DNA from: an uncultured Bacilli bacterium
Lineage (GTDB): Bacteria; Bacillota_I; Bacilli_A; RF39; UBA660
Reading direction: 5' to 3'
Length of the DNA: 5,169 nt
NCBI GenBank assembly: GCA_947630415.1
Contig: CANRHM010000095.1
Span: 1-5,169 of the forward strand
This document shows positions 1 to 3,244 of this stretch, piece by piece. The notes beneath the pieces are model-generated. The model was not told where the DNA came from. It saw nothing but the letters and a program-made list of their open reading frames with translations, and did no database searches. A program made the position numbers and the translations under genes. Every line of letters begins with the position of its first letter. The stretch's first letter is position 1.

Positions 1-42
1 TAGGAGTAATATTATAATAAATTGAGAGGGTTCTCTTTTTGT
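1..42. repeat. Direct repeat, copy 1 (partner at 262-303)
   Basis: Bases 1-27 are identical to 262-288. The match continues imperfectly to 42/303, giving 37 of 42 positions identical, with mismatches at 28-30 and 36-37. The repeat is coding on the minus strand: it covers codons 2-15 of the hydrophobic peptide and its degenerate copy. It therefore reflects gene duplication rather than an att site or mobile-element end. It may extend past the left edge. Confidence 0.9.
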
Positions 43-45
43 AAT
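1..45 (-). pseudogene. Decayed, edge-truncated second copy of the small hydrophobic peptide gene
   Basis: Read on the minus strand from 45 leftwards, the codons are ATT-ACA-AAA-AGA-GAA-CCC-TCT-CAA and then Phe, three Ile and three Leu. This gives TKREPSQFIIILLL, identical to residues 2-15 of the intact peptide gene at 306-229 except Ile6 to Pro. The start codon is ATT instead of ATG, and no SD lies in front of it. The upstream motif TATCTTTTG (62-54) is shared with the intact copy. The stretch between that motif and the start is about 17 nt shorter and lacks the AAAGGTGG element. A stop codon (51-49) blocks any earlier in-frame start. The copy looks like a tandem duplicate that lost its translation start. 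The remainder lies beyond the window, so full decay cannot be proved. Confidence 0.55.
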
Positions 46-70
46 GGTTTATTGCAAAAGATAGCTAACA

Positions 71-99
71 AAAACTGTGCTTGCAAAGGGCACAGTTTT
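71..99. terminator. Possible bidirectional terminator hairpin
   Basis: AAAACTGTGC (71-80) and GCACAGTTTT (90-99) form a perfect 10-bp stem around a 9-base loop. On the minus strand the G/C part of the stem is followed by TTTTTG. On the plus strand it is followed by TTTTGTGTT. It lies downstream (in minus-strand terms) of the peptide transcript terminator, between the two peptide copies, where a back-up terminator would make sense. Its loop and right arm also contain the -35 region of the plus-strand promoter at 81-109, so termination is only one reading. Confidence 0.4.
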
Positions 100-109
100 G
101 TGTTATAAT
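81..109 (+). promoter_or_regulatory. SigA-type promoter for the antisense RNA
   Basis: TTGCAA (81-86), a 17-base spacer, and TATAAT (104-109) preceded by TGT make an extended -10 promoter with a 4/6 -35 and a perfect -10. The expected start is near 116. The next plus-strand gene starts only at 497, and an intrinsic terminator closes at about 235. The predicted product is therefore a short independent RNA rather than a gene leader. Confidence 0.75.
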
Positions 110-137
110 GTATTTGTCAAGGAAACTTGCATAAAAT

Positions 138-179
138 AAAAAAAAGGATACATTTGATTGCTCGAATCAGATGTTATCC
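138..179 (-). terminator. Intrinsic terminator of the peptide mRNA
   Basis: On the minus strand, GGATAACATCTGATT (179-165) pairs with AATCAAATGTATCC (159-146) over 14 bp, with one bulge and one G-T pair. The stem is followed immediately by eight Ts (145-138). It lies 50 bases beyond the peptide stop codon, ending a transcript of about 240 nt that starts near 377. On the plus strand the same stem lacks a U-tract. Confidence 0.85.
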
Positions 180-189
180 CTTATGGATT

Positions 190-235
190 GCATCTGAAAT
201 CAACGAATGTTGAGATCAGATGCTTTTGCTATTTT
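190..235 (+). terminator. Intrinsic terminator of the antisense RNA
   Basis: GCATCTGA (190-197) pairs with TCAGATGC (216-223), and TCAAC (200-204) pairs with GTTGA (209-213). The two helices are separated by an AA/GA internal loop and capped by GAAT. The tract TTTTGCTATTTT (224-235) follows. The 13 pairs and U-rich tail support termination of the transcript started at about 116. Confidence 0.75.
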
Positions 236-306
236 AGGAGTAAAACAATTACAACTAAGAATAGGAGTAATATTATAATAAATTGAGAAATTTCTCGCTT
301 TGTCAT
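229..306 (-). CDS. 25-residue hydrophobic membrane peptide, candidate type I toxin
   Basis: The gene runs from ATG (306-304) to TAG (231-229) on the minus strand. The peptide begins MTKREISQ, continues with 16 uninterrupted hydrophobic residues (Phe9 to Leu24: Ile, Leu, Val, Phe) and ends in Lys25. This is one short membrane helix flanked by basic residues. The SD AAAGGTGG (321-314) sits at good spacing but is folded into a hairpin. The gene has its own promoter (413-385) and terminator (179-138), and a convergent antisense RNA covers its 3' end. By size, hydrophobicity and transcript layout it resembles type I toxins (TxpA, BsrG, Fst, Ldr), which damage or depolarise membranes. The sequence matches no family I can name. 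A near-identical but start-less copy lies at 45-1. Alternatives are a small sporulation membrane protein or a regulatory leader peptide. Conservation of codons 2-15 in the duplicate supports real coding. Confidence 0.7.
   Translation of the reverse strand: MTKREISQFIIILLLFLVVIVLLLK
262..303. repeat. Direct repeat, copy 2 (partner at 1-42)
   Basis: This is the second copy of the 42-base direct repeat, offset by exactly 261 bases from the first. It lies inside the intact minus-strand peptide gene, codons 2-15. The palindrome GAGAAATTTCTC (285-296) inside it is not conserved in copy 1, so it is probably a by-product of the coding sequence. Confidence 0.9.
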
Positions 307-313
307 AAAACCA

Positions 314-347
314 CCACCTTTCTTTTATCAAAAGATAAAAAGAAAGG
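314..347 (-). promoter_or_regulatory. SD-sequestering hairpin of the peptide mRNA
   Basis: On the minus-strand transcript, CCTTTC (347-342) pairs with GAAAGG (322-317), and TTTTATC (340-334) pairs with GATAAAA (329-323). T341 is bulged and TTTT (333-330) forms the loop, giving 13 pairs in total. The AAAGG half of the SD (AAAGGTGG, 321-314) is thus inside the stem, eight bases or fewer from the ATG. Low basal translation is predicted, as in several type I toxin mRNAs whose SD is masked. Confidence 0.75.
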
Positions 348-384
348 GAAAGCATCTGATATATTTCAAATGTATCCATAAAAT

Positions 385-413
385 AGTATACCAAACGTTT
401 GTTTATAAAGCAA
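385..413 (-). promoter_or_regulatory. Extended -10 promoter of the peptide gene
   Basis: On the minus strand: TTGCTT (413-408, 3/6 match), a 17-base spacer, and TATACT (390-385, 5/6) preceded by TGG. The expected start is at about 379-377. This places the mRNA 5' end exactly on the GGATACATTTG element that is complementary to the mRNA 3' end. Confidence 0.65.
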
Positions 414-426
414 TAAGTTTTTGTCA

Positions 427-457
427 TAAAATTATAAAAAGTATTTGGGTATAAATT
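427..457 (+). promoter_or_regulatory. Weak candidate promoter for the spoIVFA-like gene
   Basis: TATAAATT (450-457) could serve as a SigA -10 (TATAAA), or as a SigE-like -10 (ATA.A.T pattern) with TAAAATT (427-433) as the -35. The 16-base SigE-type spacing is one or more longer than usual, and no good SigA -35 sits at 17 bases. Family knowledge favours SigE control of spoIVF, but the match here is poor. A start near 462 would place the SD hairpin at the very 5' end of the mRNA. Confidence 0.25.
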
Positions 458-460
458 ATC

Positions 461-490
461 ATCTCCTTCATATGATGAAATGAAGGAGAT
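461..490 (+). promoter_or_regulatory. Perfect hairpin enclosing the SD of the spoIVFA-like gene
   Basis: ATCTCCTTCAT (461-471) and ATGAAGGAGAT (480-490) are exact reverse complements, giving 11 uninterrupted pairs around the loop ATGATGAA. The SD AAGGAG (483-488) lies wholly within the right arm, eight bases before the ATG at 497. A mini-frame ATG-ATG-AAA-TGA (472-483) sits in and after the loop. No U-tract follows, so it is not a terminator. Translational gating is inferred. Confidence 0.75.
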
Positions 491-496
491 TATACT

Positions 497-1114
497 ATGG
501 AAGAATACCGTTCTATTGAAGAATATCGAAAAAAGAAGAAACAAAATCAAGTAAAAAATGAAGAAGCAAGACCTTTTAAAAAATATGTGATTTCTTTTTG
601 TAGTAGAGTATTACTATCTGTGATTCTCTTTTTAGTAGCTTTAATCGGATGTAAAAATACCAACGTTAAAAACTTTATTAATGAGCAGGTGTACCATACG
701 AATATTCAGTTTGCCTCTCTTAAAGAATGGTATCAAAAAAATATAGGCGATATTATTCCGTTGGATAACAAAATACCGGATACTGCACCTGTATTTAGTG
801 AACAATTAGTTTATCAGTCTAAAAACATATATAAAGAAGGGGTTTCTTTAAAGGTAGGGAACAATTACTTAGTACCCGTACTAGAAAGTGGAATTATTGT
901 CTATTTAGGAGAAAAAGAAGGGTATGGGAATACGGTAGTCATTCAACAAGTAAATGGCATAGATTTATGGTATTCCAATATTACAACAGGAGAATTAAAA
1001 TTATACGATTATGTAGAAAAGGGAAGTCTTTTAGGAGAATCGATTACGGATGAAGTCTATTTAGTATTTGAAAAAGAAGGAGAGTTCTTAAATTATCAAG
1101 ACTATTTGGAATAA
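497..1114 (+). CDS. spoIVFA: SpoIVFA-like stage IV sporulation protein, LytM/M23 fold
   Basis: This 205-residue protein has a charged N-terminus (1-30, including a run RKKKK), one membrane helix (about 31-51) and an extracytoplasmic part. The C-terminal third (about 127-205) follows the LytM/M23 pattern: SGIIVYLGEKEGYGNTVVIQ, then DLWYSN where YxHL is usual, a GSLLGES turn, and VYLVFEKEGEFLNYQDYL where LHFE..NP..YL is usual. The zinc histidines are absent, so it should not be an active peptidase. In the SpoIVF system the protein tethers and restrains the SpoIVFB protease in the outer forespore membrane until SpoIVB signalling. The assignment rests on this architecture plus the adjacent spoIVFB-like gene. 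The start is fixed by AAGGAG at 483-488. LIGC (49-52) matches a lipobox, so lipidation at Cys52 is possible. Confidence 0.75.
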   Translation: MEEYRSIEEYRKKKKQNQVKNEEARPFKKYVISFCSRVLLSVILFLVALIGCKNTNVKNFINEQVYHTNIQFASLKEWYQKNIGDIIPLDNKIPDTAPVFSEQLVYQSKNIYKEGVSLKVGNNYLVPVLESGIIVYLGEKEGYGNTVVIQQVNGIDLWYSNITTGELKLYDYVEKGSLLGESITDEVYLVFEKEGEFLNYQDYLE

Positions 1115-1148
1115 AATTGAAATCGATAAAACGACTTTTCTTTTTCTT

Positions 1149-1853
1149 TTGTTAATTATTTTAACTGGGATGTTTCGTTCTTTTATACTTTTTGCATCCC
1201 TTTTAGTGATGCATGAATTAGGTCATTTTTTAACCGGACATTTTCTAGGATGGAAACTAGATAAGATTTATTTTTATCCTTATGGAGGCGTTTCCAAGTT
1301 TAATCATAAGATGAATGTTCCTCTTTGGGAAGAGTTCTTAGTTTTAGTAATGGGACCTCTTAGTCAAGTCTTTTTTTATAGTTTGTTAAGTTATATTTTG
1401 GTAAGAGATCAAGATCTTTTACTTTTAAAAAATTATCATTATGGAATTCTTTTTTTTAATTTAATGCCTATTTATCCTTTAGATGGAGGAAAACTTTTTT
1501 CTTTATTTCTTGCTAAAGTATTTCCTTATAAGAAGAGTCTTATCTATACCTTTCGTATATCGGTAGTGGTGTTCGTTATTTTCTTTCTTTTTACATTGTT
1601 TCCGTTGAATATGAGTTTGTGTATGATGAGTTTTCTTTTATTATCAAAATTGATAGAAGAAATGAAAAGAGGGCCTTTTTATTATCATAAGTTTTTGATG
1701 GAACGTTATTTAGAGGATTTTTCTTTTAAGAAAAGGAAAATTATAAGGGATAAAGAAGAAATGTTTAGGGATTATAAACACTTATTTAAAAAAGGAAATA
1801 GGTATTGGACAGAACGGGAATATTTAAGAAGACAGTACGATAATTACAATTAA
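1149..1853 (+). CDS. spoIVFB: SpoIVFB-like intramembrane metalloprotease (M50/S2P)
   Basis: This site-2-type zinc protease is the family that cleaves pro-sigma-K in the mother cell. Numbering is from the TTG at 1149 (234 residues). The zinc motif HELGH is at 22-26. YPYGG (43-47) follows, as in SpoIVFB. The third-ligand motif NLMPIYPLDGGK is at 104-115, with Asp112. Several membrane helices lie at about 10-30, 63-85, 97-122 and 133-168. The charged tail (about 170-234) is shorter than usual and shows no convincing CBS domain. TTG 1149 is the first conventional start but has no SD and cuts into helix 1. The same frame is open from 1092, and its translation (KIEIDKTTFLFLLL) fits the family N-terminus. 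An ATT at 1092, nine bases after AAGGAG (1077-1082), may be the true start, giving 253 residues and a 23-base overlap with spoIVFA. Confidence 0.88.
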   Translation: MLIILTGMFRSFILFASLLVMHELGHFLTGHFLGWKLDKIYFYPYGGVSKFNHKMNVPLWEEFLVLVMGPLSQVFFYSLLSYILVRDQDLLLLKNYHYGILFFNLMPIYPLDGGKLFSLFLAKVFPYKKSLIYTFRISVVVFVIFFLFTLFPLNMSLCMMSFLLLSKLIEEMKRGPFYYHKFLMERYLEDFSFKKRKIIRDKEEMFRDYKHLFKKGNRYWTEREYLRRQYDNYN

Positions 1854-1877
1854 CTGTGTAAAAATATGTAAAGTGTG

Positions 1878-1907
1878 TTGACTTGAGGGAACAACTATGA
1901 TTATGAT
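1878..1907 (+). promoter_or_regulatory. SigA-type promoter for the acidic membrane protein gene
   Basis: TTGACT (1878-1883), an 18-base spacer and TATGAT (1902-1907) give 5/6 matches in both boxes. The start would be near 1914. A perfect TATAAT at 1921-1926 is too close to the SD (AGGGGGG, 1930-1936) to serve this gene. No clear terminator separates the gene from spoIVFB, so read-through is also possible. Confidence 0.5.
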
Positions 1908-1944
1908 GAATATGTAATCTTATAATCTTAGGGGGGAAATATGT

Positions 1945-3165
1945 ATGGATAAAGAAAAAAACATTAAAAAGATTATAACCATCGTTGTTTTAATACTTGC
2001 CGTATTAGTTGCCTTTATCGTTGTTCGTAGTTGCGATAAAGCAAAATTAGAAGAAGCACCTATTGAATCACCAACACCAACACCTAGTCCTACACCAAGT
2101 GAGGAACCGGAAGAAGAGGAACCAGTTGAACCTGTTCCATCAAGCAAACCTTCTTATAATCCGCCAGCTGTAGTAACACCAGTAGAAAATGAGGTACCTA
2201 TTGAAAAAGAACCAGAGCCCGTTGTACCAGTTGAACCGGTTGAGCCAGAAGAACCTACTATCACATTAGAAGACTTAAGTGATCAGGTTACTGAAGCATT
2301 ACAATTTATAGAAGGATTAGTACTTGGAAGTGATGAAAAGTTAGGAGAAAGAGTTAACTACCTAAATGAAACACTTCAAGAAGTACAAGAAAAATTAGAT
2401 GAAGGAATGCTAACCGATGAAGAAATTGCATCATACTACGATGAAATTAGAAATGAAATGGAAGCTTATCAAATTCGATATGAAGAACTTTTAGAAGAAG
2501 TAACTACATTATTGGATGAGACAGAAGCCATCGAAGAGCCTTCTTTAAGAAGTATCATGGCTTGTATTGAAGCTTTAAAACAATTACCTTTAAATGAGGA
2601 TACGGCTTTATTACAAGAAAGAGTAGATACATTAATTGAAGATTATCAAACAGCTTACGATGAACTTATTCAAAAACTTGAAGGTTTAGTTACGGCTCTA
2701 GAAGCTAAAGAAAGTATTACGGTTAAAGAATATCAAGAATGTCTTGATTTATTAAGACTTTTACCTTATCAAGAACAAATTGAAGAATTAACACTTCGCA
2801 TTGAAGCTTTAAGTACTAAAGTAGAAGAAATTCCTGAAGTACCTATCGAACCAGTTGAGCCAGAAGATCCTACCACTCCAGAAGAAGGAGAAGGTGAAAC
2901 GGTTCCTGGAGAAAATGAAGTAGAAGGGGACACGGAAGGGGAGACTGATCCAGAAGTTGTACCTGATGAAACAGAAACGGTTCCAGGTGAGGAAGAAGAA
3001 AATAAAGGTTCAGTAGAGGCTACTCCAGAACAAGATGCAACTGAAGGGAAAAACGAAACTACAGAGGATGAAGAAGAAGGAGAAGGTACTACTAATAGTG
3101 AAGCTTTACCTGCTGAATCAAAACAAGAAGTAACTTCACAAGGAGAAGCTGAAGTAACTGAATAA
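1945..3165 (+). CDS. Single-pass, highly acidic helical protein, function unknown
   Basis: This 406-residue protein is not a family I recognise. It has a short basic N-terminus, a membrane helix or uncleaved signal anchor (about 9-28), and a Pro/Glu/Thr-rich stalk (about 38-106, including TPTPSPTPS). A helical core follows (about 107-296), then a very acidic low-complexity tail (297-406, rich in Glu, Gly and Thr). The core looks like helix-pair repeats: CIEALKQLP (207-215) recurs as CLDLLRLLP (266-274), each followed by a long Glu-rich helix, and the two Cys are matched. EPVEPEEPT (97-105) and EPVEPEDPT (302-310) bracket the core. Cys30 (VRSC) is a poor lipobox. Its expected location is outside the membrane. 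The start is set by AGGGGGG (1930-1936), eight bases upstream. It has its own promoter candidate and terminator, so a link to sporulation rests on adjacency only. Confidence 0.85.
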   Translation: MDKEKNIKKIITIVVLILAVLVAFIVVRSCDKAKLEEAPIESPTPTPSPTPSEEPEEEEPVEPVPSSKPSYNPPAVVTPVENEVPIEKEPEPVVPVEPVEPEEPTITLEDLSDQVTEALQFIEGLVLGSDEKLGERVNYLNETLQEVQEKLDEGMLTDEEIASYYDEIRNEMEAYQIRYEELLEEVTTLLDETEAIEEPSLRSIMACIEALKQLPLNEDTALLQERVDTLIEDYQTAYDELIQKLEGLVTALEAKESITVKEYQECLDLLRLLPYQEQIEELTLRIEALSTKVEEIPEVPIEPVEPEDPTTPEEGEGETVPGENEVEGDTEGETDPEVVPDETETVPGEEEENKGSVEATPEQDATEGKNETTEDEEEGEGTTNSEALPAESKQEVTSQGEAEVTE

Positions 3166-3170
3166 AAATT

Positions 3171-3200
3171 AAAGAGTTTTCAATTAAACTCTTTTTTTTT
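3171..3200 (+). terminator. Intrinsic terminator after the acidic protein gene
   Basis: AAAGAGTTT (3171-3179) pairs with AAACTCTTT (3186-3194) across a 6-base loop and runs into Ts up to 3200. It begins six bases after the TAA stop. It separates this transcription unit from the ATPase gene. The A-rich left side could allow weak activity in the other direction. Confidence 0.88.
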
Positions 3201-3211
3201 CGCGTTAATAT

Positions 3212-3220
3212 TGTTATAAT
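3212..3220 (+). promoter_or_regulatory. Extended -10 promoter of the HerA-like gene
   Basis: TGTTATAAT (3212-3220) is a perfect extended -10, the same nonamer as at 101-109. The -35 position at 17 bases falls in the terminator T-tract (3192-3197) and is poor, so the TG element probably carries recognition. A start at about 3227 leaves an untranslated leader of under 20 bases before the ATG at 3245. Confidence 0.65.
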
Positions 3221-3244
3221 GTAGAAGAATAGGGTGTGTGTGAT

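Larger units (their letters stand above)
116..235 (+). ncRNA. Predicted ~120-nt antisense RNA (candidate type I antitoxin)
   Basis: The ends are inferred from the promoter at 81-109 and the U-tract terminator at 190-235. Predicted structure in order: a small hairpin CAAG-GAAA-CTTG (118-129); a long stem-loop 146-159/165-179 with one bulged T (174), one G-T pair and loop GCTCG; and the terminator stem-loop 190-223. No open reading frame with an SD was seen. The RNA is fully complementary to the 3' part of the minus-strand peptide mRNA, covering its last codon, stop codon and whole 3' UTR. This geometry is that of 3'-overlapping antitoxins such as RatA for TxpA, SR4 for BsrG and RNAII for Fst. 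An antitoxin role is inferred from that layout. Its bases 167-173 could alternatively pair with 191-197, which would compete with the terminator stem. Confidence 0.6.
146..377. repeat. Nested inverted repeats joining the two ends of the peptide mRNA
   Basis: GGATACATTTG (146-156) is the exact reverse complement of 367-377. ATCAGATGCTTT (215-226) is the exact reverse complement of 349-360. The shorter ATCAGATG at 166-173 also matches 353-360. On the minus-strand transcript, the first 29 bases (377-349) can therefore pair with the sequence just after the stop codon or with the arms of the terminator hairpin. The 5' UTR thus resembles a piece of the antisense RNA and could form a 5'-3' closed mRNA. 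Long-range closure of this kind is known in hok and aapA toxin mRNAs; its use here is inferred. Confidence 0.7.

Noticed and set aside
92..120. Perfect TTGACA on the minus strand (120-115) as a promoter for the left peptide copy
   Set aside because: No acceptable -10 lies 16-18 bases downstream (97-92 reads AACTGT). The TATAAC nearby is far too close.
116..235. Plus-strand structured RNA as a riboswitch or T-box leader of spoIVFA
   Set aside because: It ends in its own terminator more than 260 bases before the gene. A separate minus-strand promoter and gene lie in between. No known aptamer core or T-box sequence is seen. The competing helix 167-173/191-197 is equally explained by the repeats shared with the peptide mRNA.
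285..296. Palindrome GAGAAATTTCTC as an operator site
   Set aside because: It falls inside the peptide coding sequence and is not preserved in the duplicate copy (24-35).
1..303. The 42-base direct repeat as an att site, IS target duplication or CRISPR-like repeat
   Set aside because: It is explained by two copies of the same minus-strand peptide gene. No transposase, integrase or third repeat is present, and the spacing is too large for CRISPR.
200..550. 116-codon minus-strand reading frame across the upstream region
   Set aside because: It runs through the spoIVFA start, the SD hairpin and the toxin-like locus in another frame. It has no SD and no domain, and its A+T-driven Phe/Tyr/Asn composition is typical of non-coding sequence.
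1921..1926. Perfect TATAAT just before the acidic protein gene
   Set aside because: Transcription from it would start at or inside the SD, leaving no usable ribosome site. The TTGACT/TATGAT pair upstream is better placed.
1920..2147. 75-codon minus-strand frame rich in Gly and Ser
   Set aside because: It is the mirror of the Pro/Thr-rich stalk of the acidic protein. It has no start signals of its own.
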